This document shows, one piece after another, positions 18,005 through 26,398 of a DNA stretch of 35,162 nt. The stretch is from DATGUA01 sp035301545 (GTDB lineage Bacteria > Bacillota > Clostridia > Tissierellales > Tissierellaceae): positions 1-35,162 of the forward strand of contig DATGUA010000069.1 of the NCBI GenBank assembly GCA_035301545.1. The letters run 5' to 3'. The stretch's first letter is position 1; every line of letters starts with the position of its first letter. Position numbers and translations under genes: made by a program. The notes under the pieces are model-generated. The model did not search any database. It saw only the letters and a program-made list of their open reading frames with translations, and was not told the origin of the DNA.

Positions 18005-19010
18005 TATATCCCTCCTGATTTTTATTCTTCTTATCATCTTTTAAAGCTCTTATTAATCTTTCTGGTGTTACAGGTAATTCTGTAATCCTTGTTCCTGTTG
18101 CATCATATATAGCATTTAATATAGCTGGACCTATAGGTATCATCACTGGTTCACCGATGCCTTTTGCTCCATATGGAGCTGTAGATTCTGGATCTTCAAT
18201 TATAATATTTTCTACATCTACCATATCCATGGATGTTGGTATTAGGTATTTTGATAACTTATCATGCTTTATCTTTCCCCGCTCTACATTTAAGTCTTCA
18301 AATAATGTATATCCTAATGCCATAGCAAATCCTCCATCCATCTGTCCTTCTACTAAACTAGGATTTATAGATTTTCCCACATCTTGTGCAAATCTAGCAT
18401 CTAATATTTCTACTAGTCCAGTTACTGTATCTACTTCTATTTCTATGCCACAAGCATTAAAAGTATAAGGCCAATATGGCACTCCCTGCCCAGTTTCTGG
18501 ATCCATTTCTGTAGTTTGGGCTATAAATTCAGCTTCTGCTTCTATTATATCATTTTTATATATTCTAGATAACTCTTTAAAACTAATTTCTTTTACTGGA
18601 AAATATTCTAAATATATATTTCCATCTTTTACTTTCAATCCATTAGTTGAATTTAATCCTAACTCTTTCTGTGCAACTTCAATCAATATATCCTTAAAAA
18701 TTTCACAAGCTTTCTTAACTGCATTTCCAGTATTATATGTTTGACGACTAGCTGCAGCTGTTCCTGAATCTGGCATTAAACTAGTATCTTCTGATATTAA
18801 ACTAATATCTTCCATTGATAAATTTAAAGTTTCAGCACATATTTGGAAAAAAGCAGTCTTAGCACCTTGACCAACTTCAGTAACTCCTACATAAATACCT
18901 ACCCTTCCATCTTCTAATAGTTTAATCTTTGCCCTAGATACATCAGGAAATCCATTTCCATATCCAGTTCCATAAAAGGATATACCTATTCCTTTTCCTC
19001 TTTTTTTCAT
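17949..19010 (-). CDS. Molybdenum hydroxylase, C-terminal molybdenum subunit (NdhM-like piece)
   Basis: A 353-residue protein equal to the C-terminal half of xanthine dehydrogenase molybdenum subunits. It has GVTEVGQGAKTAFFQICAE (about residues 41-59), GTAAASRQTYNTGNA, and GAKGIGEPVMIPIGPAI (about 292-308), which contains the catalytic Glu. It binds the pyranopterin cofactor together with the preceding subunit and hydroxylates a purine ring. Its ATG overlaps the stop of the previous gene (TAATG) and has the strong ribosome site GAGAGGGGG, so independent translation is likely. The same split is known in Eubacterium barkeri nicotinate dehydrogenase (NdhL/NdhM). The last 30 or so residues are Lys/Asn-rich and lie over the start of the adenine deaminase gene. 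Purine is the likely substrate from context. Confidence 0.88.
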   Translation of the reverse strand: MKKRGKGIGISFYGTGYGNGFPDVSRAKIKLLEDGRVGIYVGVTEVGQGAKTAFFQICAETLNLSMEDISLISEDTSLMPDSGTAAASRQTYNTGNAVKKACEIFKDILIEVAQKELGLNSTNGLKVKDGNIYLEYFPVKEISFKELSRIYKNDIIEAEAEFIAQTTEMDPETGQGVPYWPYTFNACGIEIEVDTVTGLVEILDARFAQDVGKSINPSLVEGQMDGGFAMALGYTLFEDLNVERGKIKHDKLSKYLIPTSMDMVDVENIIIEDPESTAPYGAKGIGEPVMIPIGPAILNAIYDATGTRITELPVTPERLIRALKDDKKNKNQEGYNEKNYSNSTRREKGKVSF

Positions 19011-20275
19011 TAATAAGCCCCCTCTCTATCAGAATAAAAATCCATTTTTTCAACTACCTTCTCTATACATTTATCTAGGGGGGTACTTTCTACTAATACC
19101 TGACCTGTTGCAGTAGTAGAACCCTCTTTAAATATATTCTTCATTCTAATAGAAATTGGATCCATATTTAGCCTTTCTGCTAAAATATCCATTTGTTGTT
19201 CATGTGCTATAGGAGGTTGAGTAGCACCAAATCCTCGCATAGCTCCAGCAAAAGGATTATTCGTATATACTGCATAACTATCTACTTTTACATTGGGTAT
19301 TTCATAAGGTCCAGTAATATGTACTCCTGCCTTTCTTAAAACATTAGTAGCCCAAGAGGCATAAGCACCTGAATCCCCTACTATTTCAGCTTCTAAGGCT
19401 AAAAGTTTTCCATCTTTATCTGCTCCTGTCTTACATTTCATAACTAATGGATGTCTCTTAGCATGAGCCTCAAAGGATTCTTCTCTACTAAAAATTATCT
19501 TTATAGGTCTTTGTAGAACTTTTGTAGCTAATGCTAAATGAATTTGGAAACTAATATCCTCTCTTCCTCCAAAAGCTCCACCTATATTAGTATTAATAAT
19601 CCTTACTTTCTCTTCAGGTATTTCTAAAGCCAATGCTATTTCCTCCCTATCATAATGAGGATATTGAGTAGCTAACATTAATGTAATTCTATCTTCTTCA
19701 TCTATAAAGGAGATTCCTGATTCTGGTTGTAAAAAAGCATGATCAACCATCTGAGTCTTATAAGTATTTTCTACAACAATATGAGATTGTTTAAATCCTT
19801 TTTCTATATCTCCCTTTCTCAACTTATAATGGTATGCTATATTATTATCATCATGTACCTTAGGTGAATCTTCTTTCATAGCAATAAATGGATCAAATAC
19901 TCCTTTTATTTCTTTATATTCTATATCTATTTTTTCTAAAGCTAATTGACAAGCTTCTTTTGTTTCTCCTACTACAAATGCAATAGGATCTCCAATTCTT
20001 CGTACTTTTTTACTACAAAAAACTTCATGATCCTTAAATATGACCCCATGTTCATTATTAGGCACATCTTTAGCAGTAAATATTTTTATTACTCCTTCTA
20101 ATTCTTCAGCTTCTTTAGTATCCACATTTATATATGCATGAGCCATTTCTGAACGTAGAGTTTTTCCAAAAACCATATCATCTATATAAATATCCTCAGG
20201 ATATATGGCTTTACCTGTAACTTTACTTAACGCATCTACTCTTATCATACTTTTTCCAACTATATTAAGTTTCAT
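19010..20275 (-). CDS. Molybdenum hydroxylase, N-terminal molybdenum subunit (NdhL-like piece)
   Basis: A 421-residue protein equal to the N-terminal half of the xanthine dehydrogenase molybdenum subunit. It has RVDALSKVTGKAIYPEDI near the start, FLQPESGISF (about residues 156-165), NIGGAFGGREDISFQ (about 199-213) and GAMRGFGATQPP (about 316-327), all cofactor-binding or active-site segments. It stops at a TAA that overlaps the start codon of the next gene. Together the two pieces total about 774 residues, the size of a one-piece subunit. Its start overlaps the 2Fe-2S subunit gene by 11 bases. With the FAD and iron-sulfur genes before it, the order is FAD, FeS, Mo-L, Mo-M. Confidence 0.9.
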   Translation of the reverse strand: MKLNIVGKSMIRVDALSKVTGKAIYPEDIYIDDMVFGKTLRSEMAHAYINVDTKEAEELEGVIKIFTAKDVPNNEHGVIFKDHEVFCSKKVRRIGDPIAFVVGETKEACQLALEKIDIEYKEIKGVFDPFIAMKEDSPKVHDDNNIAYHYKLRKGDIEKGFKQSHIVVENTYKTQMVDHAFLQPESGISFIDEEDRITLMLATQYPHYDREEIALALEIPEEKVRIINTNIGGAFGGREDISFQIHLALATKVLQRPIKIIFSREESFEAHAKRHPLVMKCKTGADKDGKLLALEAEIVGDSGAYASWATNVLRKAGVHITGPYEIPNVKVDSYAVYTNNPFAGAMRGFGATQPPIAHEQQMDILAERLNMDPISIRMKNIFKEGSTTATGQVLVESTPLDKCIEKVVEKMDFYSDREGAY

Positions 20276-20735
20276 TATTTCCCCCCTTTACCATTTCGAT
20301 TGCATCTACTATCTTGTTATAACCTGTACATCGACATAGATTACCAGAGATTCCTTCTCTTATTTCCTCTCTGGTAGGATCTGGATTCTTATCTAATAAT
20401 GCCTTTGCCGACATAATCATTCCAGGAATACAATAACCACATTGTACAGCACCTGCATCGATAAAAGCCTGCTGTATAGGATGAATTTTCCCATTCCTTT
20501 CTAATCCTTCTATAGTTAAAATATCACTTCCATTGGCTTGAAAAGCCATAACTAAGCAAGAATTAACTATTTCTCCATCCATTATTACAGTACAAGTTCC
20601 ACATTCTCCTTCACCACATCCTTCCTTTGTTCCTATAAGTCCTAAATCTTCTCGGAGTAAATCTAAAAGTCTTATATCTTCTCTTATATTTAAATCATAC
20701 TCCTTTCCATTAACTATTAACTCTATTTTTACCAT
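20265..20735 (-). CDS. Molybdenum hydroxylase 2Fe-2S subunit
   Basis: A 156-residue electron-transfer subunit with two [2Fe-2S] domains. The plant-ferredoxin-like domain has CGEGECGTCTVIMDG (about residues 39-53) and the last ligand in NSCLVM. The alpha-helical domain has CGYCIPGMI and GNLCRCTGYNKI (about 100-143). It passes electrons from the molybdenum centre to the FAD subunit. It is a separate small polypeptide, as in bacterial three- or four-subunit xanthine and nicotinate dehydrogenases. The start at 20735 lies 13 bases after the FAD gene stop. Confidence 0.94.
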   Translation of the reverse strand: MVKIELIVNGKEYDLNIREDIRLLDLLREDLGLIGTKEGCGEGECGTCTVIMDGEIVNSCLVMAFQANGSDILTIEGLERNGKIHPIQQAFIDAGAVQCGYCIPGMIMSAKALLDKNPDPTREEIREGISGNLCRCTGYNKIVDAIEMVKGGNNET

Positions 20736-20748
20736 GGTTTCACCCCAT

Positions 20749-21591
20749 TTAAATCTTCATTCCTTCTATCAAAGATTCCTTTAATATTCCCTCTACTGCA
20801 ACCCTTTTATAAGGTAATGTAGATCTACCTGCTAATCTATTGTCCATTACTTCTTGAAGAATTCTCACAGAACCATCAAGTATATCTTCTGTAAAAGGTT
20901 TTCCTAATAAAAAATCTTCTACCTCTAGCTCTCTCATAGGATATTTTCCTAAAGATCCACTACTAACCTTAACATCCTTAATTTTCCCCTTGTTATCTAC
21001 CTCAGTTAAAGTAGATATAGATATTCTAGATATTGCCAATGCCTTTCTAAGACCTAATTTAGCAAAACTTAAAATCTCATTTTTCTTAGGCTTTTTAAAT
21101 CGAATGTATAATAATAACTCATCTTCTTCTATACCATTATTATCTTTAAAAAACTTTTCTAGGCTTATCTCTCTCTTCCCTCTTATACTTTCTAAAACAA
21201 GAATACTATCTAAACAAATCATAGGTGGAATAGAGTCTGCTGCAGGAGAGCCATGAACAATATTTCCTCCTATAGTTCCCTTATTTCTTATTTGGGGAGA
21301 TCCTATCAATCTGCAAGCTTTCTTTAAACCATATAAACTTCCATCAAATAAAGGGTCTTCAACTATTTGAGTAAAACTTACCCCAGCTCCTATTTCTATA
21401 AATCCTTCATTATCTTCTATAGTTTTAAGCTCCTCAATACTGGAAATATCTATTAAGACTTTTGGATCTAATTTTTTATTTCTTAAATCTATTAATATAT
21501 CAGTTCCTCCAGCTATAATCTTTCCATCATTTTTATATTTACCTAACAATCCTACAACTTTTTCTACAGTTTCACACTTATAAACTTCCAT
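20749..21591 (-). CDS. Molybdenum hydroxylase FAD subunit
   Basis: A 280-residue member of the CoxM/XdhB FAD family. FAD-binding motifs IIAGGTDILIDLR (about residues 20-32) and TIGGNIVHGSPAADS (about 105-119) are intact, with the C-terminal CO dehydrogenase flavoprotein domain after about residue 170. It accepts electrons from the iron-sulfur subunit and passes them on to a carrier not visible here. The start at 21591 has GGGAGGAGG a few bases upstream. It is the first gene after a terminator that ends the microcompartment operon, so either partial readthrough or a cryptic promoter must drive the hydroxylase block. Confidence 0.92.
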   Translation of the reverse strand: MEVYKCETVEKVVGLLGKYKNDGKIIAGGTDILIDLRNKKLDPKVLIDISSIEELKTIEDNEGFIEIGAGVSFTQIVEDPLFDGSLYGLKKACRLIGSPQIRNKGTIGGNIVHGSPAADSIPPMICLDSILVLESIRGKREISLEKFFKDNNGIEEDELLLYIRFKKPKKNEILSFAKLGLRKALAISRISISTLTEVDNKGKIKDVKVSSGSLGKYPMRELEVEDFLLGKPFTEDILDGSVRILQEVMDNRLAGRSTLPYKRVAVEGILKESLIEGMKI

Positions 21592-21620
21592 ATTTTAACC
21601 TCCTCCCTTTATAAAACTTG

Positions 21621-21652
21621 ATTAAAAAGGCCGCCTTTCGATAAGGCAGCCT
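21621..21652 (-). terminator. Terminator after the NCS2 permease gene
   Basis: On the minus strand AGGCTGCCTT (21652-21643) pairs with AAGGCGGCCT (21637-21628), one wobble included, over a five-base loop, followed by TTTTAAT. It separates the microcompartment and permease operon from the molybdenum hydroxylase operon only 37 bases later. Confidence 0.85.
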
Positions 21653-21664
21653 ATTTTGAAATCC

Positions 21665-22999
21665 TTAACCAACAAATAAAGGTAATACATTCTTCAATAT
21701 AAATAGTCCAACTAAAATATACATAACAATAGATACATCATTATGTTTTCCTATTATAACCTTTAAAAATACATAAGAAACCATTCCAAATACTATTCCC
21801 TCTGCAATACTATAAGCAAAAGGCATCATAACAATTGTTAAAAATGCTGGTATGGCTTCTGTGAAATCTTCTAAATCTATTTCCTTTATAGGACTCATCA
21901 TAAAAAGTCCAACTAGGATTAAAGCTGGTGCTGTTGCCTCTCCAGGTATTATGCTGAAAATTGGCGAGAAAAATAGAGCTAAGAAAAACATTACTGCTGC
22001 TGATAAAGCAGTTAAACCAGTTCTTCCACCATCAGCTACTCCAGAAGCTGACTCTACAAATGTAGTTACTGTACTAGTTCCTAAAACAGCTCCAGATATT
22101 GTTCCCACTGCATCTGACATTAAAGCCTGACTTGCATTTGGAAGTTTTCCTTCTTCATCTAACATATCTGCCTTTGAAGCTACTCCTATTAAAGTACCTA
22201 CTGTGTCAAATACGTCTACAAATAAGAAAGTAAATATTACTACTAACATATCCATTGTAAAAATATTATTCCATTCAAATTGGAGTGCTACTTTACTTAC
22301 TGATGGAGGCATTTGGAAAAAACCTTCAGGCATTGGAGTAATACCCATTGGTATACCTATTATTGTAGTTGAAAGTATTCCAAATAATAAAGCTCCCTTT
22401 ACATCTTTTGCTAATAATACTCCCATTATTAATAAACCGATTAACGTTAATAATGGGCCTGCATCAGTTAAATTTCCTAAAGCAATCATAGTACCTTCGT
22501 CTGGTACAATTAATCCTGAGTTTGAAAAACCAATTAATGCAATAAATAATCCAATACCTACCGATACTGCTTTTTTTAAATTCATTGGAATTGCGTCAAA
22601 TATTGCTTCTCTAACCTTAAATATAGATAATATTATAAAAATAATACCTTCTAAAAATACTGCTGTTAATGCAAATTGCCAAGTATGGCCCATTCCTATA
22701 ACTACTGAATAAGTAAAGAAAGCATTAAGACCCATTCCTGGTGCTAAGGCAAATGGATAGTTTGCTAAAAAAGCCATCATAAGAGTAGCAATTACTGCTG
22801 CTAAAGCTGTAGCAGTAAATACTCCACCCCAATCCATTCCTGTCTCTGCTAACATTGATGGATTTACAGCTAAAATATAAGCCATAGTCATAAAAGTAGT
22901 TATTCCTGCCATAATCTCAGTTTTAGCATCTGTGTTATGTTCACTAAGCTTAAACTGTCTTTCTAAAAAACCATTACTTTTTACAGTTTCATTAGACAT
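21665..22999 (-). CDS. NCS2 purine permease (AzgA/PbuG type)
   Basis: About 444 residues with 12-14 hydrophobic segments. It shows the AzgA-subfamily signatures: GITTFMTMAYILAVNP near residue 32, ANYPFALAPGMGLNAFF, VFTFLFVDVFDTVGTLIGVA (about 260-280) and GTSTVTTFVESASGV. These transporters carry adenine, guanine or hypoxanthine into the cell with protons. ATG 22999 is chosen, six bases after AGGAGG; an in-frame ATG at 23005 touches that site. It is the last gene of the microcompartment operon and ends at a strong terminator. Context suggests it brings in the purines that the neighbouring enzymes degrade. I see no purine riboswitch before it. Confidence 0.92.
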   Translation of the reverse strand: MSNETVKSNGFLERQFKLSEHNTDAKTEIMAGITTFMTMAYILAVNPSMLAETGMDWGGVFTATALAAVIATLMMAFLANYPFALAPGMGLNAFFTYSVVIGMGHTWQFALTAVFLEGIIFIILSIFKVREAIFDAIPMNLKKAVSVGIGLFIALIGFSNSGLIVPDEGTMIALGNLTDAGPLLTLIGLLIMGVLLAKDVKGALLFGILSTTIIGIPMGITPMPEGFFQMPPSVSKVALQFEWNNIFTMDMLVVIFTFLFVDVFDTVGTLIGVASKADMLDEEGKLPNASQALMSDAVGTISGAVLGTSTVTTFVESASGVADGGRTGLTALSAAVMFFLALFFSPIFSIIPGEATAPALILVGLFMMSPIKEIDLEDFTEAIPAFLTIVMMPFAYSIAEGIVFGMVSYVFLKVIIGKHNDVSIVMYILVGLFILKNVLPLFVG

Positions 23000-23043
23000 A
23001 GACATCCTCCTTTATTGATAATTTAAAATTATATATATTTATA

Positions 23044-23079
23044 TTGAGATTCTATATATATATATATATAGAATCTCAA
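23044..23079. repeat. Perfect 36-base palindrome between deaminase paralog and permease
   Basis: TTGAGATTC (23044-23052) and GAATCTCAA (23071-23079) flank an 18-base alternating TA run, giving a fully self-complementary stretch in the 115-base gap before the permease gene. There is no clean T-tract on either side, so it may be a transcript-stabilising or attenuating hairpin rather than a standard terminator. Confidence 0.7.
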
Positions 23080-23120
23080 ACCTTTATTACTAAATATCAA
23101 TTATTATTTATAAGGAGATA

Positions 23121-24935
23121 TTATTCAATTACCGGTGAAAGTATTTTAAAGTTGTTTACATCTACAATTCCTTTATCTGTTATTTTCCATGTTGGTGAGG
23201 TACTTAGAGCTAAAAATGATAAGTGCATAAATGGTCCATGAACCTTACACCCTAAATCATCATTAACTATCTTTTCTAATTGATCTACTTTCTCACTTAC
23301 TTCATGTGCATTTAACTCATCAGTTATTAATCCACCTACTGGTAATCCCATATCATCTAATACTCTACCTTTATTAGCTATGGCTATACCACCACCTAAT
23401 TCTATAACCCTGTTAACTGCTAAAGTCATATCTCTAATATTAGTTCCTACTACCATAATATTATGAGTATCATGAGCTACAGATTCTGCAAAAGCTCCTT
23501 CTTTCATTCCAAAACCTTTAACAAAACACTTACCTATACTTCCATCTGTTCTGCCGTATCTTTCTACACAAGCCATACCTAATGTATCTGTAGACACATC
23601 TGGTTCTGCTACTCCATTATATACCCTTACTGTTTCTTCTGAATTTCCCGTTAAGTTTTGATCTGGTATAACTTCTATACATCGTACTCTAGCACTACTT
23701 CCATCTGCTTCAATCTCTAAATCTTTTTGAGAAATCGGACCTATATGAACAGAATTTTTTACTTCATCTGGATAAGTATAGATTGGTAGATCTATTAAAA
23801 GTTCATTTTTAGAAGATACTAGCTGCCCATTTAAAAATACTCCACCTATAGTCATTTCTTCTAAATCTTCTATAATCGCTATATCAGCCATCTTTCCTGG
23901 AGCTAGTATTCCCACATGATCTAACCCAAAATAAGTCGCCGGATTAATAGTTACCATCTGAATTGCCTCTATAGGACTAACTCCCTCTCTTATAGTTCTT
24001 TTAACTATTTCATTCATATGCCCCATAGTTTCTAAATCTGCTGCAACCATATCATCAGTAGCTAATATACATCTTCTTGAATCCATATTTTCTTCCGTAA
24101 CTGCCCTGATACATTCAGACATATTTTTCTGAGTAGAACCTTCTCTCATAAAGAGATATACTCCTTGTCTTAGTTTCTCTACTGCTTCTGCTTTGGTAGT
24201 AGTTTCATGGCAAGAACACTCTCCACCTGTCGAAATTATATGAGCAGCTAATTTTTCCCCAAATAACTCTGGGGCATTACCATCTACAACCATATCCTTA
24301 GATCTAGCATACATAGTCGAAGCTAATAAATCTGTGATTACCTCAGGAGTATTATTATAAACATGTTGTGCATTACTAAATCCTTGAATTTCACCTATTC
24401 CTATAATATGTTTATAATTTAATAAATCCTTCATATCTTTAGATGAAACGTCTACTCCAGGTGTTTCTAAGTCTGGACTATCTGGTACTAATGCTGGTAC
24501 TACTAAATACACATTATTTGGAACTGAATCTATTTCATCAGCCATAGCTTTCATACCTAAAGGTCCAAGAGCATTACCTATTTCGTGAGGATCTGCTACT
24601 AAAGTAGTTGTTCCTGAAGTAATAGAAAGTCTAGAAAATTCAGTTATGGTTAACATACTAGATTCAAAGTGCATATGAGAATCTATAAATCCAGGAGATA
24701 AATATTTACCCTCTACATCAATAACTAAAGTATCAGGTCCTATCAAATCATTACAATCCCCAACTAATGCTATGTATTTATCCTTAATAGCAATATCGGC
24801 TGTATAAATTTCTTTAGTAAGAACATTTACAACATTTCCATTATATAAAACTATATCTGCATAATCTTTATCACTCATTAGCACATCAATCAAATTACGA
24901 TACTCCATTGCTAATTTTAAATTTTTTGCGTCCAA
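23121..24935 (-). CDS. Adenine-deaminase-like amidohydrolase of the BMC operon; candidate 4-aminoimidazole deaminase
   Basis: A 604-residue paralog of adenine deaminase, co-transcribed with the shell genes. It keeps DSHMH (His87 and His89), Glu182 (GIGEIQ), a His at 243 (CSCHET) and the TDD pair (294-295). The ligand-region DGHGP motif of the true enzyme reads DGNAP here, with Asn220 in place of His193 of the other copy, and the segment before His243 is Cys-rich. The changed active site argues for a different substrate. In the clostridial xanthine pathway a deaminase acts on 4-aminoimidazole, a small adenine-like amino-azole, and no other deaminase is in the operon (inference). The start is TTG at 24935, seven bases after GAAGGAGG. 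Plain adenine deaminase remains the alternative. Confidence 0.85.
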   Translation of the reverse strand: MDAKNLKLAMEYRNLIDVLMSDKDYADIVLYNGNVVNVLTKEIYTADIAIKDKYIALVGDCNDLIGPDTLVIDVEGKYLSPGFIDSHMHFESSMLTITEFSRLSITSGTTTLVADPHEIGNALGPLGMKAMADEIDSVPNNVYLVVPALVPDSPDLETPGVDVSSKDMKDLLNYKHIIGIGEIQGFSNAQHVYNNTPEVITDLLASTMYARSKDMVVDGNAPELFGEKLAAHIISTGGECSCHETTTKAEAVEKLRQGVYLFMREGSTQKNMSECIRAVTEENMDSRRCILATDDMVAADLETMGHMNEIVKRTIREGVSPIEAIQMVTINPATYFGLDHVGILAPGKMADIAIIEDLEEMTIGGVFLNGQLVSSKNELLIDLPIYTYPDEVKNSVHIGPISQKDLEIEADGSSARVRCIEVIPDQNLTGNSEETVRVYNGVAEPDVSTDTLGMACVERYGRTDGSIGKCFVKGFGMKEGAFAESVAHDTHNIMVVGTNIRDMTLAVNRVIELGGGIAIANKGRVLDDMGLPVGGLITDELNAHEVSEKVDQLEKIVNDDLGCKVHGPFMHLSFLALSTSPTWKITDKGIVDVNNFKILSPVIE

Positions 24936-24960
24936 TGTCTTCCTCCTTCACACTATCTTT

Positions 24961-25254
24961 TCAATCATCAATCGACATATTATCTATTATTCCTATTATG
25001 GCAGCATCTATTGGAGAATCAGATTTTCGTGCAGCATTTCGTGCTGCCGTTCCTTTACTAAACATAACTAATTCTCCAATACCTGACCCTACTGTATCTA
25101 CAGCTATTATTGCTTCTCCTACAGGTTCCAATTCTATATTGAGAGGCTGGGTTATCATAAATTTACTACCTATTAACTTTTCATCTTTTCTAGTGGCTAT
25201 TGCTGTTCCTATTACTTTTCCTAGATACACTTTAGCTGCCTCCCTATCTTTCAA
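24961..25254 (-). CDS. BMC-P shell vertex protein (EutN/CcmL family)
   Basis: A 97-residue pentameric vertex protein of bacterial microcompartments. It shows YLGKVIGTAIATRKDEKL (about residues 10-27), an internal ITQPLN, and VDTVGSGIGELVMFSKGTAAR (about 52-72), all family hallmarks. Five copies cap each icosahedral corner of the protein shell. Its ATG lies 11 bases inside the end of the upstream flavoprotein-like gene, so translation is coupled. It is the only pentamer gene in the locus. Confidence 0.95.
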   Translation of the reverse strand: MKDREAAKVYLGKVIGTAIATRKDEKLIGSKFMITQPLNIELEPVGEAIIAVDTVGSGIGELVMFSKGTAARNAARKSDSPIDAAIIGIIDNMSIDD

Positions 25255-26077
25255 TAATTAATTCAATTCTTAAATCCCTAGCTTTATCTCTAGCCAAAGG
25301 GGTTACAATGGTTCCTTTAGGAAATTTTACTGACTTTTTATTAGCATATTTATTTAGAAAATCATTTTCGGTTATTATCTTAGAATTACTATCATCTACG
25401 CTATTATCATAGTTCTTATTTATATTATCATGACTATTCATTACCCTATTATGACTGGAATTAACCTGCTCATTTTTTTTCACGAATTCAGATTTATTTT
25501 TACTAATTATTTTATCTCTGTAATTTGTTTCTGTAATTTCTACTACTCCCATACTCCTTACTGTATTAATATGATTATCTATAATTTTATTGATTCCAAT
25601 ATTTTTAGATCTAGAACCTAAATAATTGGTTACAGATAGAAAATCTAAATATACTTTTTTTCCTTTGTAAAGGAAAGTCCAAATTAGATTAGGTATTATA
25701 CTATCGATTATTCCCATTGATAATTTGGACAGAGTATTCATAGTTATATTAGGTCCTATTATACAAGAATAATCTGTTGTAATCTTTTCTAAATCTAATA
25801 TATCTTCTTCCCAATATACATTTAAAGGATTTAAAGTATTTATAATATAATCAGTATCTAAAATCTTTTCAGCCATAAAAGAAAAAACTATTGAAATATT
25901 TTTATCTAATTCTTTTATTTTTTGGATTCTTTCATTAAGCTGTACATTAGAGCCAGTAAATACAATTAATACTTTTTCATCATAAGATATATTACTGCTA
26001 GAATTAGTAGTAATTCCCTTATGAACTTTTTTAGTTATATCTGCTAAAATATCTAATGTTATTTTGTTTTTAGCCAT
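25244..26077 (-). CDS. Microcompartment-associated flavoprotein-like protein
   Basis: A 277-residue protein. Residues about 47-190 resemble the flavoprotein (UbiX/PPC-decarboxylase) fold: VLIVFTGSNVQL near 47 and a NITMNTLSKLSMGIID segment (about 114-129), which matches the family substrate and flavin loop. It is followed by an Asn/Ser/Asp/Lys-rich linker (about 197-240) and a short conserved-looking tail GTIVTPLARDKARDLRIELI (about 254-273), of a type seen at the ends of proteins in other microcompartment operons. The usual Ser/Cys-rich P-loop of active flavoproteins is not obvious, so catalysis is uncertain. It may be a scaffold or a flavin-binding accessory. The start at 26077 has GGAGTG; the end overlaps the BMC-P gene. 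Confidence 0.7.
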   Translation of the reverse strand: MAKNKITLDILADITKKVHKGITTNSSSNISYDEKVLIVFTGSNVQLNERIQKIKELDKNISIVFSFMAEKILDTDYIINTLNPLNVYWEEDILDLEKITTDYSCIIGPNITMNTLSKLSMGIIDSIIPNLIWTFLYKGKKVYLDFLSVTNYLGSRSKNIGINKIIDNHINTVRSMGVVEITETNYRDKIISKNKSEFVKKNEQVNSSHNRVMNSHDNINKNYDNSVDDSNSKIITENDFLNKYANKKSVKFPKGTIVTPLARDKARDLRIELIIER

Positions 26078-26098
26078 TTACAACACTCCAATAAGATT

Positions 26099-26377
26099 TT
26101 ATTCATATTGCTCTAAAACTACTCTTTCTACCTCAGAATGTGGTCTTGGTATTACATGAACAGAATGAAGTTCTCCAACTGCCCTTGCTGCTTCTGCTCC
26201 TGCATCTACAGCTGCCTTTACTGCACCTACATCTCCTCTAACCATTACTGTTACTAAACCAAATCCTATTTTTTCATAGCCTATCATAGTTACATTAGCT
26301 GCCTTTACCATAGCATCTGCAGCCTCAACTGAACCTACCAATCCTTTTGTTTCAACTAACCCTAAAGCTTGACTCAT
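26099..26377 (-). CDS. BMC-H shell protein with GFG pore loop
   Basis: A 92-residue single-domain hexameric shell protein of the PduA/EutM type: ALGLVETKGLVGSVEAADAM at the N-terminus, VRGDVGAVKAAVDAGAEAA in the middle, and VIPRPHSEVE near the end. The loop lining the central pore is I37-G38-F39-G40, where most paralogs have a small residue at position 39. A Phe would narrow the channel. It lies between the Lys-tailed shell gene and the flavoprotein gene, with GGGAGG before its ATG. Confidence 0.95.
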   Translation of the reverse strand: MSQALGLVETKGLVGSVEAADAMVKAANVTMIGYEKIGFGLVTVMVRGDVGAVKAAVDAGAEAARAVGELHSVHVIPRPHSEVERVVLEQYE

Positions 26378-26398
26378 TATTATTCCTCCCTAATTTTA

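Noticed and set aside
22203..22712. Plus-strand open frame of 169 codons inside the permease gene
   Set aside because: It is antisense to a well-supported membrane transporter, has no ribosome site and matches no family; the same holds for other antisense frames over the purine genes.
21592..23120. Purine riboswitch before the NCS2 permease or the hydroxylase operon
   Set aside because: The gaps before both genes were read on the minus strand and no conserved purine-aptamer core or three-way-junction pattern was found; only the palindrome and terminator are present.
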